Below, in pieces: positions 12,119 through 27,100 of a stretch of DNA of 64,000 bases. The notes under the pieces are model-generated. The model was not told the origin of the DNA and made no database searches. It was given only the letters and a program-made list of their open reading frames with translations. How positions within the stretch are numbered: the first letter of the stretch is position 1; each line of letters begins with the position of its first letter. This stretch comes from Aquila chrysaetos chrysaetos (lineage: Eukaryota; Chordata; Aves; Accipitriformes; Accipitridae): positions 20,420,214-20,484,213 of the forward strand of contig NC_044006.1 of assembly GCF_900496995.4 (NCBI RefSeq), written 5' to 3'. The position numbers were made by a program, and so were the translations under genes.

Positions 12119-15100
12119 GGACTCCGTGAGTCCATGCACACAGAAGACACAGATGGGTGATCTAATTCATAACCAGCTCACTGGCTGACATCCTTCACAC
12201 ATATAAATTGCCAAGCGTCAGCCACTAAGAAGCCCTGCAACTGAGAGCTGGAGACAAAAGAAGGTAAATAATCCAACACTGGAAATACAGAAAGCAAGAT
12301 GAAACAGCCATGGTTACTTCAAAGTAGGTACCAGGCATTGGAAAACTTAATCATGCTGAAGAGCTGTGTGAAATAAGTTGGCCTCTGCCTTCAGTTATAG
12401 AAAATATGCCTTCAGAGCCTCCCACTGAGATTCTGGCAGGCATCGTTCCTGGACATCATCTATTGGAAAATGATTGATTCCTCTTTGACACAGCATCAGA
12501 CCATCTTTGGAATTTAAGTTTCCTTATGTTTGGCAAGCACTTTGAATTATTAAGAAATGGAAACATCAGAATGCAAGTGTTCAGTACTCAATTTTATGAC
12601 TACATTGCCCAAGTGACAGATCTGTGCAAGATTAGAGACCTGTTAACGCTGGCTATTTTTAAGCCTAGAAAAGCATTTTATTTCCTCACAGTACCATTGT
12701 TCTCTGCCAAATAATTACCCAAAAGAATGTTTCTAGATTCCAGGACTTCTCCAAAAAGTTCTTTGTACTCATAATGTTGCAGGCAGGAAAGTTCAAAAAT
12801 TACTAAATATCACAGAGAAACAAGTAAAACCAGTGTTGCCATTGCTAACCTCACATGTTACATGGTCTGTTCTGAAGCTGATAATTTTTTTAACCATTTT
12901 GACACGGCAGCGTTTAAAATAAGTTACTCCAGAATTACTCCTTCATTGTATTCAGTCTTGCAATCAGAAAGCTAAGCCTAACAGGGAGCATGTATAGTGG
13001 CCCTTACTTAATCACACAGCATAGTAGTAAAAGACAATGCATGTCACTACAATGCAGTGCATTTGCAACACTCTTTCAGTTTGTTCCAAAACTCTCATGC
13101 TAATGCCTCTTCCAAGCAGAATGGGTGATCACATGTTCTGTATTTGTTTCATACAATTCACCTGGGTAAATTCACAAGGCATAAATATTTAATGAGGCTA
13201 GACTATTTTTCTCAAATAAAAATGCAAATAAAAAATAAAAAAGATCCAGAAACTGTGTTCTCTTCCCAAATTAAACATCACACCATTGCATGCCTTTGCT
13301 GTCTCCAGTAAAGGCTGTAGACTATAATATTATGGAGCTTTTAAGCCTCTCAAATTCCTGTGAATGCATAAAGATTACATATTCATTTCTGACTGCAATA
13401 AGTTACCTCAATTTGTTGTATAAGGGATATTGAAATATTTGGTTCAAAGTTCTTGTTTGGAGGGAAATGATCTTCATATTTCCATTCTCTTTCAGTCTTC
13501 ATTTGACAGGTCTCAGTTCCTGCTCTTCCTCTTCCAAATGCCATTTGCATCCCTCCATCCTAGCTCAGAAAACTGCTGTTTTCTGCTCAGTTGCTCCAAG
13601 TTGCCACGCTAGAGCACCATGCATCATGCAGGGGATGGGGAGTCTCTTTTAAGGAGGACCTGGGAGCACATGGTTGCAGAGACTGAATGATATTTTCTGT
13701 TTTGAGGTATTGGCCAAGAAGACCCAATATTGGCAGCCCTTTCCCAGGTATCCAGCCTGGGCATGCCTCTCAAAGCACCTCAAGGCTGTAACTAGGTCAG
13801 ACTCAGCTTTCACACATCAGCTGCTCCACGTGGTGCTGGTGGAGAAAGGACTGAGCATAAAACCCAGCAGCAGGGTACAAACGGTGGCATTGTAGGTCTT
13901 TTGCAAGCCTTGCTGAAGTTTTTTGAACATTTGATCTGGGAAAACTTGAACACCTTGGAAAGGTGCTGTCCTGTAAAAAGCAATGGTTTTGTTATGGTTT
14001 CCTTCACCAGCCTTCAGTCCTTAAGCACACTTCACTGTCAGTCTGTTGCAAATTAGGCTTCCTCAACTACTCCTCCACTGAAAACGTGCCAGAAGACTGT
14101 TTCCCTATTTCCCTTACTCAGGCCAAACACTATATTGCCCCAACCTCAACTTCTCCAAGTAGTTAACTCCACCAGTCACTAGAGGATTTTACCCCATGTC
14201 TTTTCTAAACCCTTCTCCTGGGCCAGCACTTGGACACCCTTCAAAATGTCTTGTAGTCCTGAATTGTTTCCCGCAAACCACACGCTGGCTTCATTGGATG
14301 CTGGAGGGCACAGAGCTGTCTCACAGTAAGCTTCTGACGCCTCAGCCTCACAGGGTCACCATCGCTGCCCGCAGCAAAAAGACTGTGAAGCTCCTCAAGC
14401 ATAGAGGGTAAGTCCTGGGATGATTTGGCTCTGCCACAGCTCTGTGTTTAGCTTGGTTGACTTCTCTGATGTGTACATGCTATGGTGGCTGAGTGAACTT
14501 CTGGTGTTAATAGCGACACACCTTTTCAGAGCTTTATTTAGCACGGCACCTCCTGACCCTGGTTGTCTCTTCTCTGGGTACACTGGCCAGTCCTGATCAG
14601 CAGCAAGCTCTTTGCCCAATTGCGCTTGCCACGTGGACACTGCCATCGTGTCCTGTCTTTTCACTACAGCTGGGTTCGTATTTTGAAAACTCTGTTTTTC
14701 ATTATTCAGGCATTAATTACACAACCAAACTAATCTCTGGTACAACTTCTATGTCTACAAACTTTAGAAGTGCAACTGGAGATGGAGCACATTTTCCCAC
14801 TAGGGAAATTCCCATTAGGGTTTACTTCTATACCCAAAGTAGCTTCAGAAGTTTTTAGAGAACTTTACTTATAAGGTAGAAAACTCATCCATAACTTGGC
14901 AGGACATGTATCTCAAGAAAGTATTTAAAGGGAGATGATAGTGTTGCTGTAGGGTGGAGAATGAAGAAAAGTTTCAGTCATAAATAACTTCCAGGCTTCA
15001 TGTTCTAGCAGAAATATTACCACTTTTTCAAGTAAAACCAGATTCAACATAAAAATCATGCCTTATCACTTATTCAGATAGTCTGATTTATAGGGATGGC

Positions 15101-18100
15101 TGTGCTTAGTGCTAGTCATTCTGATTGCATCCTTGTACTTCTTCATATGTTGCTAACACTACCTCAGGCTTTCCCTCATTTACTGTGTAAAAGCTGATTA
15201 TGACTTGAAGTCACATTCTCTATCATGGAGGGCTACTTAATAGAAATGTGTTTAAATAAATTAACTATGAACTTTGACAGTACAGCACATTACCTTTACT
15301 TTCTATGTATCCACATATCAGTTAGATGAAAAATACACAAAACAGAAACAGAATTAATACCACTTTGTCATGGTCTTTCTTTCCCTGTGTAAAAACTTCC
15401 AGGGATAATACAGTGTCTTGGAAGAACTGAGTTGATCCTGCCTCAGTATGAGATTTTATCTACAGTAGTGGTTGCAGACAGTATGGATTGCCAGATTGTA
15501 ATGGATTTATGGAAATCTTATTTTTTCCCACCTCTTCTTCCAAGAAGGTGGAGTACCCCTCTGTACACAAGGAGGATTTCAACCCAGCTGTATTCCCAGT
15601 AGTCTGGGCCTCATTCTTGTCATGTGCTGCTGAAGAAGAAATTATCATGTATTTAGTTTTTCTGGGAAGGCAAAGACTATTAAGCACAGGGCCTGGAAGA
15701 GATATGATGTTTTGGAATTTCTAGAAAAAGATGGTGGTTTGATTTGCATAGTTTTGCTGCTGACTGGTGGCACGAAATTCGGACAGCATCTGTTTTATTG
15801 CATCACCATTACTGGACATCACGTGATATGATAAGACTGACCCACCCTGGAATGACTAATCGAGTGGGATGCTTGAAAAGGTTTTTTTCTTTTTTACAAC
15901 CCTCAATTAGAGAAACCACATTTTCCAGGGAAAAAACAGTAACTTTTAAGCATGTGTGAATGTCTATGTGTGTTGTGCTTTTTGTTTTTAGGTTTTTTTG
16001 GTTTTAACAAAGAAGGCTCTCCTGCCCACTAAAGAATTTGGTCAGAGAGGCTTTTTGTTTTTAAACCTGTAGTGAATCAACATGAATCATCTAATTTTAA
16101 CCAACATCTTTATAGTTTGAAGCAAAAAGTAAGACTTACTCCCTAGGCGAAGCAAAAATGGATTTCCTGGCTCATGCAGCTTGTCACCCCATTTGTTGTG
16201 AGATACACAACCACGTTACTTTCCCCACTTTCAGCTATGCCTATTGGAATTGCAGCTACACCATTTCCCAAGAATATGCTTGGTGCGTCAGCTAACCTTT
16301 AAATATTAAAAATGGAGAGTGGCTTTGCAAACTTATGCCAAAATGGAAAGGTGTAAGGAAACCGCAGTCTGGAACACAAGAACTTGACGTTCCTCATGCT
16401 GAGGCCCCTCTGCATCTTTCAGCACTGAGGCCACGGGTGGTTTCTAGAAATAATATTGTGTTTGTAGCTGTGCACTGCTAGAAAATGGTTTTCGGACATA
16501 CCTGTTTATGATAAAGCCCCAAGCAATAAGCAACTGCTTTTTTTCTATTCTCCTGCTGAAATTGGCATGCTTAATCCCTCAGTAAGGGCTATGTCACGTT
16601 TTGCCCCCCTGTCCCCTTGCAGGACATATGTTCTACTGACCTCGGTAGGGCTTAACCATAACAGGCAGTAGATTGAGCATGGGACACCCACCCATTTTGA
16701 TGTTCAGCTGTGTTTAGATCTCTTCAATAGTTTTGTAAGAGTTTTAGAGTAAAAGGCACCATGCACCACAGCTGAGGTGGGGGTCATCCATCCCCTGGGT
16801 AAATTTATCATGGAGCAGATTGAAAAGACATCTTACTAGCCACCACAGTGCAATAATAACTATCCTTCCAGCCTGGTTGTATAGGCTAAGTAGCGCCTTT
16901 GGTAGAGCAGGCAAACAGTTGCTGACCCAGGCCTTGGACTGCTGAGTTTGGGGGAGATTATTGTCTACCAGACAGCCTACGGAAAACTCCCAGTCTTCCA
17001 CAGAGATTGAGAGGTCAGACATCAGATGTGGCAGGATCCATGGTGTCTGGCCCTATCCATAAATAAGTGTTGGGCTTTACAGACCACCTTCATATGTGGC
17101 ATGTATGGTTGGGGTTTTTTAAATTATTATTTCTTTGTCTTCAACAAGGTTTGAATCTACCGAAAACTGAGGGGTGCAGAAGAGGGGGTCCTTCATTTAC
17201 AACATCTATCCACTATCACTGCAAGAACACATCTCCATAGTAGTTATCTGCTTCTCGTAGGAGCTTCAAGACTTTTCCTGTATGTTTTGGAAAGAAAATG
17301 AGTTTTTAGCAGTAGTGAGGTGATGGTGTCTGTGCTAGCAACCTGCTCGGCCTTGCTTTGCTTGAACCTACTGGGGTGACAGAACAGGCCATAGGGGTCT
17401 AGTATTTTTCACCGAACAAAGTGAAGAAATGGTCTTCTTCCAGTTCAAATTTATCTAAAATTCCTTCTAGACGTGCTTTTTAGGAAGTGCTCTCAGATGT
17501 GAAAACAGCAATCTTGCAAACAGCTTCATGGATGAAATATCCTTTCTATAAATTCCTAACCTGGTTCACATACTCTTTCTTGACACTTGTAGGGTGGGAC
17601 AACATATTTTCTGTAGACCTCTTATGGTACCCAAGTTACTTTAAAGGAGTACAAAAGACCTCCCACCCCTCTGAAAACTTCTCCCTCTAGGTACCCCCAG
17701 AGGGGAAGGCTGCAGCTGGAGCTGCTGCCATCGCCTCCAGGGATGCCAAAATACAAGCAAGTTCCTTCAGGCAAATCCTGTGTAAAAAAAAAAAAAACAA
17801 ACTGTGAAATGCAAGAGAACAGTTGGGAAAGCACAGCTAGGTCCTCCAAGGCTTATACTCCCATCAGGTACATGCTCTAAAACAGTGGAGAGGGGTTGTG
17901 GTTTGTAGCTTGTAGTCAACTGGTGGATTTGAGCTGCCTTCAGGGCCCCCGCAGGCTGTCAAAAGAAAACAAATGGTTGCTGCTGCGGCTGCAGCCCAGG
18001 GAATCCCTTGGGCCGCTGGTCACCGTCTTCACGCCCCGAGCTTCAAACTCCCAGTAACAAAACAAAACACTGCGAGGAGCTTCATGAGACATCAACTTCC

Positions 18101-21100
18101 AGCCCAGAGAACTGAAGGGAGACAAGTTCTATAAAAGCATCCTAATACATTATGGGAAGGATCCCAGCCTGCTGTAAAGGTAACAGTCTGTCCGCAAAAA
18201 CCACTGGTATTTTAGGGAGTTTTACTGCTCACTACAACAGCTCCTTTTGGATCCACACAGCCAGGGCTGACAGGGAGCAGAACAAGTGCTTGTCTTTACC
18301 ACCTCCCACTCCAGCTGCACCTTCTTCCCAAGGTGCACCTTTGCAAACAACAGGGCTCACATCAAGTTGGGGATTTTCAGAAAGCAGTCATAAATATGTC
18401 CCAAGCCTTAGCTGATTTATTAAAAAGAACTGATCTCTAGGCAAATGGCTAAGGACTACCCCCAAAACAATCTGCAGACAAAGCCCAGGTTATTTAACAA
18501 AATCTTTACCCCCCCTTCTTCCCTTTCTTCCCTAGAAAACATGATGTAGCTGAGAGTATAGCTAGAAGGTTATAAAGAATTCAAGGAGCACTACGTAACC
18601 CCTCTTCTTGCTGCCTAAACCTGCAAAATGGTCTGACTTCAGAAACTTTGGAGGATGAGTCAAGGTTTTGGGACAACTCAAAGACCACGCCGTACCTTAG
18701 CACTCTGCCTTGATGGGCCAAGCAGGCAAACTCCTGCTTCCAGGGCTACCTACAGGACATGTGGCTGCTGCCCTCTCCCTTTGCTCCTGCTGACACTGAT
18801 GTTCTTCAGGTCTCAGCGGGGCTTGCAGGGAGTCCCCCAGGCTGCATTTTCAGGGACTATTTTGTGCCTATTAGCGGCTCAGACAGCGGTTCCCCATCTC
18901 CTCTTGGGGCAGGGCAATATGGATTGCATCTTAGGGGCTGCTCACAAACTTATCAACTACAGCTTTTGGCCTTCCTATTCTTTAGGACACCAAAGCAGAT
19001 TAAAAAGAGGTTTGAAAAATGACTTCTTTATGTTCTTGTAAAAATCTGACACCCTTTTGGAGATACTGATAGTGTTTTTGTGTTGGCTTTTCAGTTTGTG
19101 CTTTACCACAAATTTCCTATGGCTGTAAAGGCAAATACAACCATGTAATTATCATGGTTTTCATCGTTCAGTGGCATTAACTGGCTGGTTACGGTGGTTT
19201 TTATACCCTGGTTCCTAGCCACATTCTAACATTCACTCATAAATTTGGTCCCTGAGTCAGATCCATAGTTCATGTCTTATCGTGGTAGATTACTGTTTCC
19301 TCTAGCTGTTCTGTACCCTGCCAACTCTGCCTGCTTGCAGTTACTATATACATACCTAGAAAAACTAAAGCAAAACTTAGGATAAGCACAGAGAAAACTT
19401 AGCATGGATACTGGTGAATGACTGATTTAAAAGAAATACGTGCTTTGATTAACAAAGTTATTAGATAGGCTTTTAAGGTGTTGGATAGAGTACAACAAAA
19501 TAACCATTTTGCAGGGAAATCACAGGAGGCCAGTGGCAGCGGAGCTCCTAGCTGTGCCTCCTCAGTGGGGACAGATGATGGTCATGGACAAAGGGGAAGG
19601 CAAAACCTCCCTCGTGCTCTTGAGCATCCACACATAAGTCTGTGCTTTACTACATTCAGAGGAGATAGAGATTGGATTACTTTTTCTATCAGTCATTTCA
19701 TATAATTGCCATTTTTATTTAAGGAACAATAAATTGAGACATTTTTATGGGGATACTTGAGTTTCGATCAATGGAAAATCCCACGGTAAAGAAATTTTTA
19801 AAACATTCACCAACCCATACGCAAATTAAATGCACATAGCAAATAAAATCAGTGGAACATGATTTAAAAGGCCCCTAAAAAGACGTGGCTAGAGCTCTTT
19901 CAGTTGTAAGTGAAAAACATGGAAGGAGTTTGATATCACAGCAAGCAAACTTCACATGGTTGGACCAGCCATAATAAAAGCCTTGCTGTCTATTCATTTG
20001 GAGCACGATGGAAGCCTGTAAGCAGCATGAATCTTGACACAAAACTTTAATATGCAGTTAAAGTGCACAGGCAGAGGCTCTTTTAAGCATCTCAGACAGC
20101 AGCAAATCCTTTTCTGCAAGGGGAGTTTTACTGTGAGCTGGAGAGGGAAGGAAGGCGCAGCAACAGAAAGGAGAAAGTTACTCTCATCTTCATAAACAGT
20201 TCCTGCTCAGAAGCTCTGTCGCTCCAAATTGTCCATAATACATACAGACAATACAGCTGAAGGGGGATTTTTTGCAATATATCATTAGCTGTGCTTTTCT
20301 TGCAAAAGATACTTTTCTACAGGGCCCTGATACTGGAGACACTCACACTAATGAGCTGAGTAATACAACTGGCTCTGCCACACTGCCCAGTTTCCTCCCT
20401 GAACTGAAATCTGCTCCTTGAACAAGGCTGGAACCCAGAATTTTACAGACTGAAACATAAAGGCACTATCTGTCTTGATGATGAGAAATACAAACCAGTG
20501 GCATAGCATAAGGGTCTTCATATATTCTGGGATAAGACACATCCTGCCTTATCCTCCAAACTTTGAAATAGTGCTACAGGATGATTCATACCAACTAGAA
20601 TAAACATGCCAGGTAATATACAACTACCAGGTGAGTGATCTTTCCTCTTTCCTCCCCATCCCTGCCTTTCTTCCCTCCCAGGTCCAAGAGGTTAGCTGAT
20701 TAGGGACCTGTAGCATCAAGTATATAATTTCAACAACTACTACAAGAATTTAAAAGATTTACAGATGGCGGTGTAAGCCATCAACTCTTGTTCAATTTCA
20801 CAGGCTTATTATTTGCAATGAACAATAACTCAGCACCAGGGTCACGCACCTCCTTTTGTCCATAAATCTGCTTAAACTCAGACATTGGAAGCCTTGTCCT
20901 CCACCTGAATGTCTTTTAATATTTTTTTTAATATATGAAGGTGGTATCTCTGAGGTCCAGTGTGAGGAGTATTGAAAAATTAATAACAAACAGAATCACA
21001 AAAGTGTATTGCAAGTATCAAAGGCACCTGTGAATGGCACCTGTGAGCAGCCCCTGTTGTTTTTAAACTCTGCCTTCTGCCAAAGCATTATACAACACTA

Positions 21101-24100
21101 GAAAGCTGTATAGTCTAAGTTTGACTCAGGTCCGGCAGGTGGAAGAGTTATTAAGAGAAAGGCTGCAGTGCCTGGAGGTTTCGTTTTCTTGCACAAACAT
21201 AAGGGTACACTGGAGCATGTGGTGTTGATGATACTGTGGGGACAAAGCACAAACTACTTGGGCCATTAAAAACCCACATCCCAGACTATGCCACATGGCA
21301 GCACAGAAGAAAAACCAAGCATTTCTTGCTAGCACAAAGCAATTAAATTATTTTTAGCTTCTACAAAAACAAAAAACACAGCAAAAAAGCAGCCACATTG
21401 GTCACTAAGACAATAAGCATTTCTAAGATTAGTCTCAAAATTCTCTAAATACATGCACCCCCACACACACCTCCCCAAAGGAAAATCATAGTAACCATTA
21501 GGGTGTCTGCGTTTATGACTAAAGCCCATAAACCAAAGATTTAGATTAAAGGTTGAAGTTTTTACTTTTCATTCTGCTGTGCAAAAGGAGTGGGCTTGCT
21601 CTTCTTTACTCCCAATACAATGATCTATATGGCCATTTTCTGTGGCTGCATATTTAGCACAGTGAGTTAATGGATCCTCTGATTTCCCTGTCCCGATGTT
21701 ATTTTCACCAAGCACAGTAAATTGGGCTATTAAGTCTTCTACAGCCTTTGCACCTTGTTGTTGGCAATTCCTGTAGCTCAGACAGTTGTCCAAGGTGTGC
21801 ATTGCTCTCCCCCTTCCTCTGCCTTTACCGTGAAGTGGTTTTGCCTTCAGACTTTTACTTAGGAATATTATGCAAGAAAAGAAGTAGAGAATAATAAAGG
21901 CAAACATATCCTGGATATGTTTTATTTTCTTGGGAAACAAGTTAATGTGTGTGTCTTTCTGTGTCTACATATAGATGTGCATACATATATAAATATGAGT
22001 GTATGCGTTTGTATGTGTGTTTGCAGGTGTGTATCTAAGGGTCCTGTGTACAGACAGCAGGGCCAAAAGGTAAGAACAGGAGACTAGAAAAACATTCTTT
22101 CATAACCTATGAGTATGCTTAAAAGTAGCCCTGAGATTTTGGGGGGGGGGTTGCAAAGCACCATGCAGGCTCACACAGTGAAAATATCCACTAAAGGTGC
22201 CATGATAATACTCATTAAAGAAACATAACTTGTGGAAGACTTTATGGTCTGTTATCATATAAATCCCAGGAACAACAGAAGAAAAAACAGTGGGACTTCA
22301 GATAGCATGTGTCAGTGTTCTTTGAAAATTTCCCCTAATATAGCAAAAAGTGAATTTACTATTCCTCTTGATAAACATGCAGTGACATGAGCTGTTACTT
22401 TTATTACCTGAAACTTAGCTTGACAATGGTTATTGTAAATTTTGCAAAAATAGATATGTAGGTATATATTTTTAAACTCTGCATCTAGCACATGCAGTTT
22501 TCAGAACTGCTGGCTTAAGCAAGCACCCTTTGCCTTGCAGAGTTCTGGCTGATGGCCTGGGACAAGAGCAGCTCCCAGGGTGGCTAGCAGCTGCCTCCAT
22601 CCGAGCCCTGTCTGGCTCACGGAGGAGCCTTCAGAGAGCTGATGCACACAGACCAGTGGGCATCCTACGTAGATCTAATCCATGTCCCTTGTTACCATAT
22701 TTTGGGATATTTCACTTAAAAATCATTGAGTTCCTAAAGGTGGGGAAACTCAGACATTCACTACCCTGTGGGGAAAGCCATAGGCAATTCCACTGTGCAC
22801 ATCATGCCTGGCCACCTTAATTAGAGGCTAAAGCCATAGACTAGCAAAACATTGGGCAAAGAGGGTTTTTTTAAGAAAGGAAAAGACTCCTCTTAGGAAG
22901 CCTTCAATTTTTATGTGGCAAGGACTCTGTGTGGATCCTGCACGCCACTGCACCATCTTTAAAGAAATCAGTTACTGAAATAGGCTGCTACAAGGTCCAC
23001 CCCAACCAGTATGGCTAGAGGAAATGACTAGAGGAGGGCAGAGCAAGCAAGCCAGCCAGCTGCTAACATGCTCAATGGGCAAAATAGGCATTCATGGTGC
23101 AAAGCAATAGCTGGTGGGGAACCTTACCATAGAAAAGCTTAGTAGCAGCAGGTCTCAATGGCCTGGGGTCACCTTCTTGCCCCACCACAGTACCCTAGAG
23201 TTAAAAAAAGAATAATTTACAGCCATATGTCCTCCACAACCTATCTTCACTGGGTGGGATGACACACGGTGCAGGATGTATCCTGCTGGAGGACAGTCGC
23301 TGGGTAGGTCAGTTGTCACCAAGAGCTTTATTGGGGGAAAACATGTGCAACCAGGTGTTACTGTTGGGGCGTTCATTGATGCTGCTCTGGTGGCTTTGGA
23401 AGGGTTTGTATTTTGCTTCTCATGCTCCTTTTGTGTTTCCATGTTGCTTACCATTAACACAGCCCTGCATCATCACAGCAGGGCTTGGCTCAGCAGCCTC
23501 TGCTCCTCCAGCTCTATCTTGGCATCGAGGAAAAGAAAGCACTGCCCTCCCTGCTGCCAGCCCCTCCGATTTTGCACTGCTAGCACAGTAGCGCTGCCTG
23601 ACACAGTCCATCACCTTTGGCAATCTCCCTCTGTGCAGGCTGGATAAGCCTTGCAGGCTCAGCTGATGCATCTCAGCAAGGTGAGGGGAATATATTTTCT
23701 CTCCATTTTCTATACTGAGAACTTGATATGGGTTGTTCTTGTGATCATCAGAAAGATACCCAAGTTTAAATCCATGTCCATCCATACATTGTGCTGTTTG
23801 GTCTTTTAACTTCTGGTGGTTATGAGCTATGAATCCTCCTAATTCTTCTATTCTTTCTCCTTCTTGGTTGTCAGTTCCTTTCCCTAGCAGTGGTAGTATG
23901 CTTCAAATTTGAATCTCATACTTGGCATCCCTGATGCTTTGCAGTGGCAGTACTTATTTTTTTTCAAATTACAGGGTTTTAGTTATTATGAGAACACTTG
24001 GAATAAAGGAAGAGCCTTCTGGCAGCAAAGAAAACATGGCAAATTCACTGTGTGACATAAACACCATATATCATGCCACTGATTACAAGATTACCCAAGC

Positions 24101-27100
24101 AAGTTCTTGAACACCCTTTTAAAATTCCTTGTTAGCAAAGCTGTTTTTTTCAGGCCATTGGCTTTGAAGTCTAATTTCACGGAATCTGAGCAATCACTTC
24201 CCTAGCGAAGGACGGTCAAAGATGGCAAAGCCCAACAGCCAGCCCACTGAACATACATCATGAAGATAAATAATACAGATTTTTTTTTTTAAAAAGTTAA
24301 TCATAACTATTCAGTTACTCTAATATTTTTATTTATTCAGGATTTTCATTGTAGCTGTGCTTATCTACAGAATTTTACTTCCCTGAGTTTCAAGTCTCCA
24401 TTCAGTTTATGCCAAAATTCAGCCTAAAATCCTGGCCTGACAGTTCAAGTTGCTGACTCCACGGAAAATAGAGCTACCTATTTTATTTAAAACAAATTAT
24501 TCTATAGTCTGGGTTAACAATTATTTCTGAAGACCAGCAATTTCATGGATTTTATCTGCCTTTTGCTTAAAATTTAATGATGACTCTGCTGCCTGTCTTT
24601 CCACCTCATCGTTCAACACCCTGCTCTCCCAGTGAGTCATTTCAGAAAATTCCCCTGCAATTGTCTGGTGTACTGATTTGTGTCTAACTAAGGTAGCAGC
24701 TACCTGGGCTATTGCTGTCTACCAAACAAACATAGCACATATTTTAAAGAGTCAATTGCACAAGTACCATCTATAAACCCATCAAAGACCTTTGTTATTT
24801 TTGTATTTCATTATACAAAAATTTCTCTTGTACAAGGTTTAACATAATATCAGAATGATTCTTACTGGTTTTGTAATGTTAAGCAATCCTTTCATATTAA
24901 TCTGATAATATTGTATTTCATTGCTGGCATACATTTTTGTAGAAAAAAGGCACTAAAAAAAATCATTATATGCCATTTAACAAGAAAATGGCTATGTAAT
25001 TCTTAGTTACATTTAAGTTTTTCAATTTTATTAAACTAAAAAATATTAATGCATTTTATGCATAAGAACCTTTAATAAGCTAAGGAAAAGCTTATATTGC
25101 ACACTCTATTGTATATCCAGGCCATACCAACCATGTGAGTACATAGTCTCCCTTTGTGACCAAAAGTCCTCTCAGAAACATTTTTTGGCCACATATAAAG
25201 TTTCAAACCCCACTTTGACCACTGGAAAACAAATACATTTATTTTATGCCTAATCATTGTAACAAGACCCTGTGTCTGCACAGTGACATTTTGTTCTGGT
25301 TTCCTGCACAGCAAATGATGGGATGAAGCACAGTTAATCTAGAAAGGGTTAAAGCTTACAAGTGGCTGGTTAATTAGACTTCATGGAAGTTATAAGCATA
25401 TAGTCCAAATACATAACCCCAAACCCCTTATTTAAAAACCTAAAAGTAAAACCCTGTTGCTCTCACTGCAGCATTTCCCATGTTTATAGTCCCTGACTTT
25501 ATCACATGTTTAGATAAGTTTGTGCATTACATTCTCTTGAATGAAAGGATTTGAGGTTCTTTAGCATATGCCTTAAAAAAGGACAAAAAAATAGATTTGC
25601 ATTAAAATATTTTCGTATACAAAACTGACAAAGTCCTCTTCAGCCAGGACAAATCCCAAAACAGTACCAACAAGCTTCACGTGTGACAGTAGTCCTCACC
25701 CTATGGGTTTCTTGGGCAAAGAAGAAAACTCAGTTTCCTTGCCCAAACCATGAAGATGTAAGAGATTCAAGAGGACAATCAAATTGTGGAGGCCCCAGAC
25801 AACTTCAGCACCCTTAGGCTGGAAAGGCATAGAAAGCTAGACCTGGAGAACTGGCTTAAAAGCTTCAGCAGTGAAAGTGTTGGGCAGGATTTAGAGACAA
25901 AAGTGAAACTCCACATCAGAATTCAGATCTCACATATCTGAGTCCTGCCAAAATTTATGTAGGCATCTGAAGCACAGAAGACCCTGAAAAAACCTGCTAT
26001 GGTTTGTCAACTTCTGTCAAATGGATGGGTGCCAGCAGAACTTCCTAGAGACAACCATGCTGCCAAATTATTGGCAAATCTGAACCAGGGTGTTTCTAAA
26101 GGCTGGTCAGAAGTGGCTTCTAGAAATAAGTAATTCAGATTCTTCAGCCCCAGAGATGTAACCAGAAGAATAAGACTTGGAAGGATTGAAGTCCTCAGTA
26201 TTCATCACCAATGGGCACTCTTTGATCCAGTTGCTTATGTTAGGAGTTCTCGAGTTGGACCTGGAGGGTCAAAATAAACTCACCAAGCCTGAAACCGTCC
26301 ATGGGCTTGCTCCATTCAGTGGGATCCATCAGTGGGGATCCTGTGAAACCCAAAATGCAACTTTACAACAGTCAAGGACAACTGGTGCTACAGACCTTGG
26401 CTGCCAAAATACAGATGCTGATGGTTTTGCTCTCCTTTTAGGCTCCTAATCCAAAACCTTGCTCTGCTCCCTAATCCTTTCACTGAACGGCAGCAGGAGT
26501 TGCCAGACCTCAAACAGGAAGACCTCGGGACTTGGGGAGGCACAAAACTGTTCTTGCAGGTCTGTCGTCTTTCTATGCAACTGAGGAGCCTGTGCAGAGA
26601 TAGAGGGAAAGCCATGGAGCATAGCTGTCAGCTCCACAGAGGGGCCTGACAGCCCTGGGGTGCCTCAACCGCGCTTGTGAACATAAAACCACACCATTCA
26701 ATCCAGATTCACTAAACTTTCACCAGATTCACTGGGCTGTAGATATAATTACCATCTGGAGTTCAATACATCAACCAAAACTTTGCAACTGAGAAATAGC
26801 AGATAATCTGACAGGTGTCATTTCAGTAAATGTTATCCTTCAGTGCAAATGAACATTGTTTTGTTTTCAGTTACTTAAATAGGTCTCTGTAGTAGTGTTA
26901 ATGCTTAAAGAACAGTTGAATTTCCTGTTGACAAAGAAGGGTGATCACTAAGAGAGGTTCGATATCCCAACACATTCTATCCAAACTCAAATACATCAAC
27001 AGTCCCTGCTAGATATATTTGCCCCGTGCTCATAAAATAAAAACAACACAAGTACTGCATTCAGTGACAATCACTTGGCGTACATCTAATGTGGAATATG

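Noticed and set aside
14196..14408. Short ORF followed by an AGAGG|GTAAGT donor
   Set aside because: The donor is good but there is no clear acceptor or protein similarity, and it is isolated from any supporting signal.
17141..17165. GGTTTGAATC word resembling a tRNA T-arm or B box
   Set aside because: No A box, acceptor stem or anticodon arm could be built around it.
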